This document shows, piece by piece, positions 9,143 to 18,417 of a DNA stretch of 64,000 nucleotides (its first letter is position 1; every line of letters starts with the position of its first letter). Origin of the DNA: Kushneria avicenniae. Its GTDB lineage: Bacteria > Pseudomonadota > Gammaproteobacteria > Pseudomonadales > Halomonadaceae. Both the position numbers and the translations under genes were made by a program. The DNA lies in NCBI RefSeq assembly GCF_900112585.1, contig NZ_FOLY01000001.1, positions 620,001-684,000 on the forward strand, given 5' to 3'. The notes under the pieces are model-generated. The model was given only the letters and a program-made list of their open reading frames with translations, did not search any database and was not told the DNA's origin.

Positions 9143-11487
9143 CCCAGCGCTTTCCGAAGGGTGGTGGCGCCCTCCCGATACTGCCGGACCCAGCCAATGA
9201 CCTGATCAAACGGCAGTGGCCTGGAAATCAGATAGCCCTGCAGCACATCGCACTCCATGGCCGTCAGCAGCGCTCGCGACGCCTCGGTCTCGACGCCTTC
9301 CGCCACCACACTCAGTCCCAGGCTGTAGGCCAGATCGATGGTAGAGCGCACGATGATGCGATCCTCGGGATCGTTATCGAGTCTGAGAATAAAGGACTTG
9401 TCGATCTTGAGCTCCTGCACCGGCAGGCGCTTGAGCTGGGAAAGTGATGAATAACCGGTGCCGTAGTCATCCACCGCGATATGCAGGCCGGCCTCACGCA
9501 GCGCGATCAGATTGCGCTGCGCCAGTACCGGATCCTGAATCAGTGCGCTTTCCGTCACTTCAAGTCTCAAACGCTCGGGACCGAGCTGATAATCCTGCAG
9601 TAGTAGATGAATGCGTTCTGGCAACGTGATATCCATCACATCCTGTGCCGATAGATTGATCGCCACGCTGACGGTTTCGCCCTGATGGGCCCACTGATCG
9701 ATCTGACGACAGACGGCGCGCAGCATCCACTGGGTCAGCTGCAGGATGCGCCCCGATTGCTCGGCCAGCGCAATGAACTCATCGGGCGGCACAAAACCAA
9801 GCATCGGGTGCTGCCAGCGCATCAGGGCTTCGAACCCGATGACCTCACCGCTGTCGGCCGCAATCTGCGGCTGATACACCATGGCGAGCTGATCCTGCTC
9901 AACGGCCGTGCCCAGATCGCGTGCCAGAGTCAATCGGCGCTGATGGCGTTCGTCCTGCCCCGACTCATAGCGAACGTGGCCGCTTCGATCATGTCGTGCA
10001 CGGTCCATGGCAATCTCGGCGCAGCGCAGCAAAGGCCCCGCGCTGTCACCATGCACGGGATGGCTGACCTCTCCGATCACTACCGTCAGCACAATCGGCG
10101 ACCCCTCATGCTCTACAGGCCGACCCAGCCGCTCATGCAGCGCTGCCATCCACGATGAGGTGACGCTCTCTCCCTGCAGCATCAACAGGAATTCGTCACC
10201 GCCGAGTCGATAGGCCTTTTGAAACGGGGATGCCAGCGTCTCGAATCGCTGCGCCAGCATGCGCAACACCTCATCACCCACGAGATAGCCAAACGTATCG
10301 TTGATCTGGCGAAAACCGACAATGGAAAGCCGCAGCAGCGTAAAAGGCTGCCCCTGCTCAAGCGTTCGGGCGATATCCTGCTGAGCGCTGTCACGGTTGG
10401 CAAGACCGGTCAGTCGATCATGGCGAGCGTTGTAAAGCAGGCGCTGCTCCCGCTGATCGATATCGGCCTGCATGCCCGTCAGGGTATCGGCCAGCAGGCG
10501 AATTTCCCGATGACGGCCATGGTTGATCACAGGCAAGCGTTCACCCCGACCTATACGCCGGGCGGAAGCCACCAGCTGCAGCAGCGGCCTTGTCATGCTG
10601 CGCGCGATCAGGGCGGCCACAATGGCAGTCAGTACCAGCATGACACCAAAGATGGACAGCAGCTGCCAGCTCAAAGCGTGATAGACCGCCAGTAGATCGC
10701 CTCGCCCATGCTGTATGATCACCCAGATACTCGCCGAGCGATTCCTCTGTAGCGGCAGGGCGCGTGCCAGCGTATCGGTATTGTCTTCCATCGCGCTGTG
10801 ATCGATGAAATGCCCCTGCGCAAGTGACGTGCGCAGGGCCAAAAGCGTCTCTTCGGAAGCGGAAGCCAGCCCGCCGACCACAAATCCCGACTGCGTGTCG
10901 TCAATGCCCTCTTCATCCACCAGAAAGCTCACCGGCAGGCGCGTCAGGGCACTCAGCTCGCGGGCCAGCTGCGCATCAAGCATGAACCCCATGCCCACCC
11001 ACCCGATCAGTCCCGGGGCCCGTATCGGCATCAGCACCATCTGATAGGGCACGCCATCCTGCAACACGATACCGACGGCGCTGTCATGCACGTTGGCCTG
11101 CTGCCACAGCGTTTCAAAGGGGATACGACTGCCCGCCTGCTGATGGCTGCCGGTCAGAATATGGCCCTGCGGATCGGCCAGCAGCACCATGTCGGCACCG
11201 GCTCGCTCGCCGTGGTTGAGCAGCACGCTCGCCAGGGTATCGGTGTCCTCAGTGGCCACAGCTGCTCTGAAGCCGAAATCCGAGGCCAGTACAGCCACGT
11301 TGTCGCGCAGATGATGACCGCGCTCGGCCAGCAGCTGACGAGTGACGTCCAGAGCCACGTCGATCTCGCGACTGCCCTTGTTCAAAACGTCGCGACGAAT
11401 GGTATCGAGCGTCGCCAGCGCCGTACCCAGCTGGGCCACCGCCAGTACGGCCAGCATGATCAGCAGAAGACGGCGACGAAAGGACAT
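9139..11487 (-). CDS. Membrane sensor with HAMP, GGDEF and EAL domains; probable c-di-GMP phosphodiesterase
   Basis: The 782-residue protein has a membrane span at about 5-26, a periplasmic cache-like sensor to about 270, a second span at 275-296 and a HAMP domain to about 345. GGDEF follows (motif RLGGDEF at 429-433), then EAL (GFEALMRW, EAL at 553-555). EAL catalytic features are present: Asn611, EVTES at 643-647, DDYGTG at 673-678 and IDKSF. In the GGDEF domain the usual DxD-type metal Asp is replaced (LSIVGFRQIND, Ser388), and there is no RxxD inhibitory site. I therefore predict hydrolysis of c-di-GMP with a regulatory or weak cyclase domain. The ATG at 11487 overlaps the upstream stop (TGATG). 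Confidence 0.93.
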   Translation of the reverse strand: MSFRRRLLLIMLAVLAVAQLGTALATLDTIRRDVLNKGSREIDVALDVTRQLLAERGHHLRDNVAVLASDFGFRAAVATEDTDTLASVLLNHGERAGADMVLLADPQGHILTGSHQQAGSRIPFETLWQQANVHDSAVGIVLQDGVPYQMVLMPIRAPGLIGWVGMGFMLDAQLARELSALTRLPVSFLVDEEGIDDTQSGFVVGGLASASEETLLALRTSLAQGHFIDHSAMEDNTDTLARALPLQRNRSASIWVIIQHGRGDLLAVYHALSWQLLSIFGVMLVLTAIVAALIARSMTRPLLQLVASARRIGRGERLPVINHGRHREIRLLADTLTGMQADIDQREQRLLYNARHDRLTGLANRDSAQQDIARTLEQGQPFTLLRLSIVGFRQINDTFGYLVGDEVLRMLAQRFETLASPFQKAYRLGGDEFLLMLQGESVTSSWMAALHERLGRPVEHEGSPIVLTVVIGEVSHPVHGDSAGPLLRCAEIAMDRARHDRSGHVRYESGQDERHQRRLTLARDLGTAVEQDQLAMVYQPQIAADSGEVIGFEALMRWQHPMLGFVPPDEFIALAEQSGRILQLTQWMLRAVCRQIDQWAHQGETVSVAINLSAQDVMDITLPERIHLLLQDYQLGPERLRLEVTESALIQDPVLAQRNLIALREAGLHIAVDDYGTGYSSLSQLKRLPVQELKIDKSFILRLDNDPEDRIIVRSTIDLAYSLGLSVVAEGVETEASRALLTAMECDVLQGYLISRPLPFDQVIGWVRQYREGATTLRKALG

Positions 11488-12161
11488 CACGGATGCTCCT
11501 GATGCTTGAGGCCGCGCTGAAAGCGCTGCTGCAGCAGGGAGGGTTCGGCCGAAGGCGGCGGCGTCGCCTCCAGCGTCAGCGCCAAACGTGTATTGGAACG
11601 TGTATCGATCTCGCCTTCCCACCACTGCTGATGCGTGTCCTCAAGACGCGGATGCCAGATCCGCATCGGGTAGCGGCCGGACGGCAGCGACGTCAGGTCG
11701 ACACGACCGCTGGCATCAGTCATGGCGGAAAAGGAGGCATCGCTGATGACGATAAACCCCTGCATCCGGTCATGAATGTTGCAGCCCAGCACCTCGACAC
11801 CGGGCGTTTCAAAACGCATCGGCGGCGGCGTCTCCTTGAGATAGAGATCCAGGCTGAAAACCCGCGGCGGGGAGAAGGAAAAAACCTGATGGCGGGTGAT
11901 GTCCAAGTTGGGAAAACTGACAAGGGTACCCACAGGAATCACGCTCACCTGCGGATTGAAACGCGCATCGCGCTGCACGATCTCGTAGTGCTCATCCGAG
12001 ACAGCATCACGCCTGCCTTCCGGCAGGCTGATTTCAATCACGGCCTGTTCAAGGGGCGCTTGGCTACCGGCCTGTATCAGATGCAATGAGCCACTGGCCC
12101 TTGCCGTCAGGGAAGACAGCATCAGCAGTGTCAGCAAACACCCTTTCAGGAAATGCAGCAT
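11487..12161 (-). CDS. Secreted cupredoxin-like protein (methylamine-utilization-type)
   Basis: The 224-residue product has a signal peptide ending TARA (residue 22) and a cupredoxin-like beta domain. The putative type 1 copper ligands are His91 in DITRHQVFSF and Cys127, His130 and Met133 in LGCNIHDRMQG, spaced Cys-x2-His-x2-Met as in blue copper proteins. A C-terminal region resembles a carboxypeptidase-regulatory-like fold (TDASGRVDLTSLPSGRYPMRIWHP). It heads the four-gene operon. The ATG at 12161 has GGGA at good distance; a GTG at 12173 is also possible. Likely periplasmic, for electron transfer or copper sensing. The annotation name is historical and no methylamine genes are present. Confidence 0.8.
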   Translation of the reverse strand: MLHFLKGCLLTLLMLSSLTARASGSLHLIQAGSQAPLEQAVIEISLPEGRRDAVSDEHYEIVQRDARFNPQVSVIPVGTLVSFPNLDITRHQVFSFSPPRVFSLDLYLKETPPPMRFETPGVEVLGCNIHDRMQGFIVISDASFSAMTDASGRVDLTSLPSGRYPMRIWHPRLEDTHQQWWEGEIDTRSNTRLALTLEATPPPSAEPSLLQQRFQRGLKHQEHP

Positions 12162-12206
12162 CCGGTTTCCCACTCGGTGACGCTACCGACGTTACCTGTC
12201 GGCCGC

Positions 12207-12238
12207 GACTCATGTCATGAACAATGACCTCTTGAGTC
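12207..12238. promoter_or_regulatory. Nested inverted repeat in the cupredoxin operon leader
   Basis: GACTCA (12207-12212) pairs with TGAGTC (12233-12238). Inside it, GTCAT (12214-12218) pairs with ATGAC (12224-12228). It lies 46-77 bases before the operon start at 12161. It could be an operator or a leader hairpin. Confidence 0.35.
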
Positions 12239-12375
12239 ATCATCGGCCGCCGGCGCGGGAAACTTTACGCGCCGCAGCCTGTGCGGACGCGGCGATCGTT
12301 AACCTGCTTCAACTTTAATTAGTCATTATTTATTTAACCGATAGGTCTTTTCGCACTCGATTAAACAGCGCGATG

Positions 12376-12383
12376 GCCGATAT
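12376..12383 (+). promoter_or_regulatory. Possible sigma-28 (FliA) -10 element for the chemoreceptor gene
   Basis: GCCGATAT matches seven of eight bases of the FliA -10 consensus GCCGATAA, about 100 bases before a chemoreceptor gene, a common FliA target. No TAAA-type -35 stands at the usual 15-base spacing, so support is weak. Confidence 0.3.
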
Positions 12384-12481
12384 ATCCTTCGACGAGACAA
12401 TTCATCACACATAGCCTGCGCCGGGGGCGCGGCCGACTCGCAGCGGAAGCGATCGGATCCATCATTTCGAGGAAGCAGACA

Positions 12482-14185
12482 ATGCTGAACCCTAAAAAGA
12501 GCGTCAGGCTCAGACTGTCAGGCAGCCTGGCCGTTTGTATTGTCCTGCTGCTGATCGTCGGGGCACTGGGTATCTACAGTGCACAGCGCTCACAGGGCTC
12601 ACTGGAGACCACCTTCAACACCAATGTGAAGGCACTCGAGCAGTTGGGCATCATGCGCACGGCGATTCTGAGCAATCGCGTCAAGGTAGTGGCCGAACAG
12701 CGCGATCAAAACGTGGCCACCGTGGCCTCGACACAGGCCGAAATGGCGCAGAACGATGTACATACCAATGCGGCCATGCAGACCTATCTGTCGGTGATCA
12801 GTGATGAGCAGGAGCGCGCCCAGGCCACCCGGCTGCAGCAGAGCATCACCGCCCTGCAGGGCGACCTTCAGCGCATGATGACCATGATGGCCGCCGGTGA
12901 CTTCACCGCCGCCAGCGCCTTCAATGCCGCCACTCTGCGCGGTGATTATCAGGTCGTGATCGACGGCATTGCCGGTCTGTTTGAAGGCGAGGTTGCACGA
13001 GCGGCACAGCATAACCAGAACAGTCTTGCAGCCTACGAAGCGCTCAGAAATACCGTGCTGGGGGTCATCGCCCTGGCCATCGCTCTGGCGCTGGCGCTGT
13101 CAGTCTGGCTGGTTCGCGGCATCATGACACCGCTGAGCAAGGCGCGCCACTTTGCCAATGAACTGGCCCTGGGCAATCTTGCCGTCGAGACCGACGTGAC
13201 CTGCAAGGATGAATTCGGCGACATGCTGCGGGCGTTAACCGCCATGCAGCAAAAAATGGCGGGCGTCATTCGCTCGGTCAGCCACAACGCCGTTGCCGTC
13301 AATGACTCGGCACAAGACATTTCCCGCGGCAATGAGGACCTCAATCGTCGTACCCAGGAGCAGGCAGCCAGCCTTGAAGAGACCGCGGCCTCAATGGAGG
13401 AGATCACCACCACGGTACGCCATAACGCCGATAATGCGGCACAGGCAGACCGTCTGGTGCGTGAAGTCAGTCAGCAGGCACAGACCGGTGGCAATGTGGT
13501 CCAGAGCGCGGTCTCTGCCATGGGCGAGATCAGCGCCTCAAGCCACAAGATTGCCACCATTGTCAGCCTGATTGATGAGATCGCCTTTCAGACCAATCTG
13601 CTGGCGCTGAACGCCTCGGTCGAGGCCGCCCGCGCCGGCGAGCAGGGTCGCGGGTTTGCGGTCGTGGCCAACGAGGTGCGTAACCTCGCCGGGCGCAGTG
13701 CCAACGCCGCGCGCGAAATCAAGCAACTGGTAGAGGAAAGCGTCAAGCGTGTGGATACCGGCGCCGAGCTGGTCAACCGCTCGGGCCAGACGTTGACCGA
13801 AATTGTCTCGAGTGTGAAGCGCGTCACCGATCTGGTCAGTGAAATTGCCGTCGCCAGCCGGGAACAGGCCACTGGTATTGATCAGGTCAATGTGGCCGTC
13901 TCCCAGATGGACGCCGTGACCCAGCAAAACGCTGCACTGGTCGAAGAGTCGAGCATGGCCAGTCGCGCCCTTCGTAATCGCGCCGCCGAGCTTCAGCAAG
14001 AGATATCGTTTTTCAAGGTCGACACAAGCGCCTCTGACGGTGTCTCGACAGGAAACGCCAGGCCGATCAGTACAAGTATCACACCGCCCGTCCGGTCTGA
14101 CAGGACATCAGCCCTCGCGGCACGCACCGAACTCAAACGACCGGCCGCACAGCGTCAGGAAGTCGAAGAGTGGGCCGAATTCTGA
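12482..14185 (+). CDS. Methyl-accepting chemotaxis protein (Tar/Tsr type)
   Basis: A 567-residue inner-membrane chemoreceptor. It has a first span at about 11-32, a periplasmic four-helix-bundle ligand domain to about 185, a second span at about 187-210 and HAMP ([16 protein letters not shown]). The coiled-coil signalling domain has the hairpin tip [20 protein letters not shown], followed by [10 protein letters not shown]. The protein ends EEWAEF, a WxxF pentapeptide-like tether for CheR and CheB. The start is preceded by GAGGAAG. No other chemotaxis genes are in the window and the ligand is unknown. A terminator follows at 14221. Confidence 0.97.
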   Translation: MLNPKKSVRLRLSGSLAVCIVLLLIVGALGIYSAQRSQGSLETTFNTNVKALEQLGIMRTAILSNRVKVVAEQRDQNVATVASTQAEMAQNDVHTNAAMQTYLSVISDEQERAQATRLQQSITALQGDLQRMMTMMAAGDFTAASAFNAATLRGDYQVVIDGIAGLFEGEVARAAQHNQNSLAAYEALRNTVLGVIALAIALALALSVWLVRGIMTPLSKARHFANELALGNLAVETDVTCKDEFGDMLRALTAMQQKMAGVIRSVSHNAVAVNDSAQDISRGNEDLNRRTQEQAASLEETAASMEEITTTVRHNADNAAQADRLVREVSQQAQTGGNVVQSAVSAMGEISASSHKIATIVSLIDEIAFQTNLLALNASVEAARAGEQGRGFAVVANEVRNLAGRSANAAREIKQLVEESVKRVDTGAELVNRSGQTLTEIVSSVKRVTDLVSEIAVASREQATGIDQVNVAVSQMDAVTQQNAALVEESSMASRALRNRAAELQQEISFFKVDTSASDGVSTGNARPISTSITPPVRSDRTSALAARTELKRPAAQRQEVEEWAEF

Positions 14186-14220
14186 TCCGACACCCTGTCA
14201 TTTCAGCCTTTCATGACAGA

Positions 14221-14251
14221 CACCCCGCCTTGTGGCGGGGTGTTCTTTTTT
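14221..14251 (+). terminator. Intrinsic terminator of the chemoreceptor gene
   Basis: CACCCCGCC and GGCGGGGTG form a 9-bp stem around TTGT, followed by TTCTTTTTT. Confidence 0.92.
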
Positions 14252-14291
14252 GCACCAATCGTCTCAATCCGGCGCTCTCCAGCATGGCGTC

Positions 14292-14891
14292 TCAGGTTGT
14301 TTCCATGGCAACGGCCTTTTCGAGCAGGATACTGGCGCGCCCCTCCAGCGGAATCTCGCCCGCCAGACGATGACCCTCGGCCGACATCTTGCGCAGGGTC
14401 TTGCGCAGAATGCCGATGACCTTGTCGTCGTCATGTTCGGCGGCAAAGGGGCCATAGTAGTCCTGCAAAAAGACCAGACACGCCGCATCCTCAAGGGCGC
14501 GCGTCTCCTCGTCATTTTTCAGGTCTTCCTTGCGCACCAGTGCCGCTACGCGATCGCAGTCTGCTTCGTTATACCCCGCCTGACGCAATACGTCGGCTGC
14601 CATCTGCGCCTGGCGCGTTTTTAGACCAGTACGCCAGGCATGGTAGCCGGGACGATCCATCGGATAGCTGTCGCGCGGCACCTCCCAACGCTTCAAATGC
14701 TGGGCCCGCACCGCCAGCTGCAACGTCTCGCCGGCATCGGGTTTGAGCCGCTCGAGCCAGTTGCTCATGCGCTGGGCGTATAAAAGCTCATAGGGGACGT
14801 CTTCACCATCGACCATCTCCATGCGCGGATCCTGCGCATGCAGCGCATCCAGCTGCGCCATCGCGTCATCGAACCGATCACTGCCTGCCAT
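14292..14891 (-). CDS. DUF4202 family protein
   Basis: A 199-residue soluble acidic protein matching DUF4202 in size and motifs: DPRMEMVDGEDVPYELLYAQRM, LAVRAQHLKRWEVPRDSYP, and DAACLVFLQDYY near the C-terminus. The family has HD-like spacing of His and Asp residues but no assigned reaction. The ATG at 14891 has a clear GAGGAG upstream and lies 38 bases after the MATE stop, so the two are probably co-transcribed. Confidence 0.82.
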   Translation of the reverse strand: MAGSDRFDDAMAQLDALHAQDPRMEMVDGEDVPYELLYAQRMSNWLERLKPDAGETLQLAVRAQHLKRWEVPRDSYPMDRPGYHAWRTGLKTRQAQMAADVLRQAGYNEADCDRVAALVRKEDLKNDEETRALEDAACLVFLQDYYGPFAAEHDDDKVIGILRKTLRKMSAEGHRLAGEIPLEGRASILLEKAVAMETT

Positions 14892-14929
14892 GTCGTTCTC
14901 CTCGTTATTGGATGTCATGACGCCGCCAC

Positions 14930-16402
14930 TCAAGACGTCTGGCCGTTGCCCTTCTCGATGATCTCGTCGGACACCTGCCTGGCCAGCGGGTCCTCCTGCT
15001 CGGCCAGCCGCCCCTTTTGCCAGTCACCACGCATGAAAAGAATCAGCGCGATCAGGGCCGTGATCATGTTGGTGACCGGAAAGGCCCACCAGATACCATC
15101 CACACCCAGCACCGTGTCGCGTGACAGAATAAAGGCCAACGGGAACTGCAGCACCCACTGCGATACCAGCGCCAGCAGCATGGCCACCACGGTATGGCCC
15201 GCCGCGCGAAAGACGCCCGTCAGCGCCATCTGGGCACCGATAAAGCCGAACGTCAGCGACGTAATATGAAGAAAATGACTGCCGGCCTCGATAACGGCGT
15301 CATCGCCGGGCACAAAAAAGGCCACCAGCTCGCGTGCGAACGTCAATATCAACACGCCTATCACGCTCAGTCCCACCAGCGCAATCAGTGCGGACAGCCG
15401 TGCAATACGGGCGGCGCGCTCGATCTGTCCGGCACCGATGTTCTGACCGACCAGGGCTGCCGTCGACATGGACAGTCCCAGCGCCGGAATAATGACAAAC
15501 GCCATGATATTGGTGCCCACGCCGTAGGCAGCGATGGTGACAGTCCCAAAACCCGTGACCAGAAACACCATCACGTTCATGCCCAGCGCCCGGGCCGACA
15601 GCTCGACCGAAGCCGGCAGCCCCAGCGACAGCGCCCGACGAATGAAAACGCGGTCGGGGCGCAGATGATGCGTCCTGAGCGCGATGCCATGCCGGCCGCG
15701 CACCAGCAGCCACAGCCCGGTTCCCAGCGCCAGTGCCTGAGTCACCAGCGTGGCGAGCGCTGCACCACCCACGCCCAGGCCGAAACCGAAGATGAACAGC
15801 GGATCAAGTACCACGTTCAAAAGCACGGTCCCGGTCACGATGTACAGCGGCAGGCGCACTTCACCGATGCCGCGCATCAGCGCCTGAAACATGGAAAAAC
15901 CGAAGGTAAAGACCATGGCTGCCATCGAAATGCGCAGAAAGACCAGCGCACCGTCGTATACAGCCTCTTCGACGCCCAAAAGCCCCAGAAGCCCTGGTGC
16001 CAGCCAGATGCCGATGATCGACAGGCTGATGGAGGTCACCACCACCAGCAGGATGGTCTGCCCCGCGACCTGATTGACCCGGTGATGATTGCCCGCCCCA
16101 ATGTGCTGCGCCACCAGCGTCGAACCGGCCATGCTGAATCCGGAGCCCAGCGCGATCAGCAGAAAGGTCACCGGGAAACTGACCGAAACGGCGGCGACCG
16201 CGTGACCACCCAAGCGGCCGACCCAGAAGGCATCGATGAGCTGATAGCCGGACTGCAGGATATTGGCCAGCACGATGGGCACGGCCAGTTTCAAAAGAGA
16301 GCCCAGAACCGGGCCCTCCAGTAGCGTGGTTCGGTCGCGCGGCGCACGACCGGCGCCTGTCTTCAATGCCAAGGGAAACGCTCTTTTACAGGGAACATGC
16401 AT
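14930..16402 (-). CDS. MATE family multidrug/toxin exporter
   Basis: A 490-residue integral membrane protein with about twelve spans in two similar halves. It starts LLEGPVLGSLLKLAVPIVLANILQ and has the FWVGRLGGHAVAAVSVSFPV segment typical of MATE transporters (cation/drug antiporters). The second half repeats the pattern (AAYGVGTNIMAFVIIPALGLS, ALVGQNIGAGQ). The ATG at 16402 lacks a clear ribosome site; starts about 10-15 codons later (TTG) are possible. The substrate is unknown. It is followed by the DUF4202 gene. Confidence 0.93.
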   Translation of the reverse strand: MHVPCKRAFPLALKTGAGRAPRDRTTLLEGPVLGSLLKLAVPIVLANILQSGYQLIDAFWVGRLGGHAVAAVSVSFPVTFLLIALGSGFSMAGSTLVAQHIGAGNHHRVNQVAGQTILLVVVTSISLSIIGIWLAPGLLGLLGVEEAVYDGALVFLRISMAAMVFTFGFSMFQALMRGIGEVRLPLYIVTGTVLLNVVLDPLFIFGFGLGVGGAALATLVTQALALGTGLWLLVRGRHGIALRTHHLRPDRVFIRRALSLGLPASVELSARALGMNVMVFLVTGFGTVTIAAYGVGTNIMAFVIIPALGLSMSTAALVGQNIGAGQIERAARIARLSALIALVGLSVIGVLILTFARELVAFFVPGDDAVIEAGSHFLHITSLTFGFIGAQMALTGVFRAAGHTVVAMLLALVSQWVLQFPLAFILSRDTVLGVDGIWWAFPVTNMITALIALILFMRGDWQKGRLAEQEDPLARQVSDEIIEKGNGQTS

Positions 16403-16454
16403 CAACGATAGCGGGCCATGCCGGTGCTTGCAGCCTTCACGCCGCTGGAAGATA

Positions 16455-16487
16455 CAAAAACGCCTGGCCGCGCAGCGGTCAGGCGTT
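16455..16487 (-). terminator. Intrinsic terminator of the methionine-synthase-like gene
   Basis: On the minus strand a 13-bp stem (one G-U pair) with a 3-base loop is followed by TTTTTGT. It lies about 20 bases after the stop codon at 16510. Confidence 0.9.
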
Positions 16488-16509
16488 GATCAACGTTTCA
16501 AGGGCGTTC

Positions 16510-17622
16510 TCAGTATCCCCAGAACTCCTCGGCGAGATTCACGATCAGATCCAGCTTTTCCCACTGCTGCTCTTCGCTGAGATTGTTGCCCTCATGTGTC
16601 GAAGCAAAACCACACTGCGGGCTCAGACAGATCTGATCCATCGGCACGTATTCGCTGGCCTCATTCAGTCGTGCCTGAATCTGCTCGGCGGATTCGAGCT
16701 CGCCGGTCTTGGTGGTCACCAGACCCAGCACGACCTGCTGGGTACCGCGCGGCAAAAAGCGCAACGGTCGGAAATCACCGGCGCGATCAGTGTCATATTC
16801 CAGAAAGAAGGCATCGACATTGACGCTACCCAGCAGCGTTTTGGCCACCGGTTCGTAGCCCCCTTCGCTGATCCAGGTCGAGCGGAAGTTACCCCGACAG
16901 ACGTGAAGACTGATGTGCATATCAGCCGGCCGATCCTCCAGCGCCCGATTGAGCACGTCGGCGTAAACATATTGAAGCTTCTCGGGTGATTCGATGCCCC
17001 GCTCACGCGCCGCTTCAATCTCGCTGTCGGAGCACAGATAGGCCCAGACCGTGTCATCGAGCTGCAGATACCGACAGCCCGCGGCATAAAAGGCGGCAAT
17101 GGCCTCGCGCCAGGTATCGGCCAGATCGTTGAAATAGCTGCCCCATTCGGGATAGACACTGCGATCGACCTGACCGGCGCCGCGAAAATGGAGCACGCTG
17201 GGGCTCGGGATCGTCATCTTGGCAATCGAGCTGGTGGTCTGCTCGTTGAGGTAGCGAAAGTGCTCAAGCATCGGATGGTCCGGATTGAATCGGACACGAT
17301 CCACCACACGCACCCCGTGTGACGGCGTCTGGCGACCCTGAAACTGAATGCCCTGCTCGGATTCGAATCCTTCAACACCCGTGAGGTGTTCCAGAAAATC
17401 AAAATGCCACCAGGCGCGACGCAGCTCGCCATCGGTCACGGCCTTGAGCCCGAGAGACTCCTGTTTCCTGACCAGCCGCGTTATTTCCTCGTCTTCAACC
17501 GCCTTGAGAGATGCATGGTCAATGGTGCCCTGAACAAGCTGTTCACGGGCGCTCTTGATTCGGTCGCTGCGCAGCAGACTGCCAACCGTGTCGGCGCGAT
17601 AGGGAGGCATGGGTAAAGACAT
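16510..17622 (-). CDS. Cobalamin-independent methionine synthase-like protein (MetE C-terminal domain type)
   Basis: A 370-residue single-domain relative of the catalytic half of MetE. It starts RADTVGSLLRS, has VTDGELRR, the YLQLDDTVWAYL strand and the zinc ligands His240 and Cys242 in LHVCRGNF and Cys337 in LSPQCGFAS. Such stand-alone proteins (YxjG/YxjH type) transfer a methyl group to homocysteine or a related thiol. The methyl donor is uncertain because the MetE N-terminal half is absent. The ATG at 17622 is preceded by AAGGAAC. It is monocistronic with its own terminator. Confidence 0.9.
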   Translation of the reverse strand: MSLPMPPYRADTVGSLLRSDRIKSAREQLVQGTIDHASLKAVEDEEITRLVRKQESLGLKAVTDGELRRAWWHFDFLEHLTGVEGFESEQGIQFQGRQTPSHGVRVVDRVRFNPDHPMLEHFRYLNEQTTSSIAKMTIPSPSVLHFRGAGQVDRSVYPEWGSYFNDLADTWREAIAAFYAAGCRYLQLDDTVWAYLCSDSEIEAARERGIESPEKLQYVYADVLNRALEDRPADMHISLHVCRGNFRSTWISEGGYEPVAKTLLGSVNVDAFFLEYDTDRAGDFRPLRFLPRGTQQVVLGLVTTKTGELESAEQIQARLNEASEYVPMDQICLSPQCGFASTHEGNNLSEEQQWEKLDLIVNLAEEFWGY

Positions 17623-17791
17623 GATCGTTCCTTAATCAACAAGAGGCTGCAGGACAGCTTTTTCGTCACGTAATATGCCGTGGCGCCAATGTGAATACCA
17701 ACGAGGGTTATTCACATCCTGCATGAAGGGTATTCAACCATGGTCTGGCTTTTTTCAGTGTGGCCGTTCTGTCGCAATAATACCTTCATTA

Positions 17792-18412
17792 TCAAGTGAT
17801 TAATGATGACGCGATCAAAGGCCACAAAAGAGCAACAGCCATCCCCCACATCAAAAATGCCATCAGGCCATCCAGTATTTGCCAGACACGCGGGTGCGCC
17901 AATAGCGGACGCAACCGTACTGCGCCATAGCCCAGGCCAAAAAAGAAGATAAAGGAAGCAAGAACGGCCCCGGCAAGAAAGGCCCCCTTCGGTGCCTGCT
18001 GGGACGATACGGCGCCTGCCAGCACTACCGTATCCAGATAGACATGTGGATTGAGCCAGGTCAGCGCCAGGCATACTCCCACTGTTCTACCGCGGGAAGC
18101 CTTCGTCTGCCCGGCAGGGGCCAGCGCCTGACCGCCGCGCAATGCTGAGGCCAGGCCCTTGATGCCGTAGAGCAGCAAAAAAAGCGCGCCCGCCAGGCGC
18201 ATGACAATATCAAGAGTCGGGAATCGCCCCGTCAGGGTTGCGGCGCCGTACACACCAAAAGTCAACAACAGCGCATCGCTAAGCGCACAGATCAGACAGA
18301 CCATGAAAAGATGTTCGCCGCGAATGCCCTGTCGCAGCAAAAAGGCGTTCTGTGCGCCGATCGCCATGATCAATGAAAATCCAAGCCCAAGCCCGGTCCA
18401 GAACGCCTGCAT
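17792..18412 (-). CDS. argO: LysE/ArgO family basic amino acid exporter
   Basis: A 206-residue membrane protein with six predicted spans. The first helix has the family signature FSLIMAIGAQNAFLLRQG, and ALTWLNPHVYLDTVVL is a segment shared with ArgO and LysE. These exporters remove excess arginine or lysine. Genes of this type are usually controlled by an ArgP/LysG regulator; none is adjacent. The start at 18412 has GAGAGGG upstream, and this ribosome site lies within a predicted leader hairpin (18418-18450). Confidence 0.9.
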   Translation of the reverse strand: MQAFWTGLGLGFSLIMAIGAQNAFLLRQGIRGEHLFMVCLICALSDALLLTFGVYGAATLTGRFPTLDIVMRLAGALFLLLYGIKGLASALRGGQALAPAGQTKASRGRTVGVCLALTWLNPHVYLDTVVLAGAVSSQQAPKGAFLAGAVLASFIFFFGLGYGAVRLRPLLAHPRVWQILDGLMAFLMWGMAVALLWPLIASSLIT

Positions 18413-18417
18413 ACCGT

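Larger units (their letters stand above)
12162..12481. promoter_or_regulatory. Divergent control region between the cupredoxin operon and the chemoreceptor gene
   Basis: This 320-base stretch has no gene. The middle (about 12305-12350) is AT-rich and probably holds the promoters. Two candidate sites inside it are listed separately: a nested inverted repeat at 12207-12238 and a sigma-28-like -10 box at 12376-12383. Confidence 0.7.

Noticed and set aside
15194-16324. 376-codon frame on the plus strand opposite the MATE exporter
   Set aside because: It is antisense to a strong MATE frame, is rich in Gln, Arg and His as expected of a shadow frame, and has no ribosome site.
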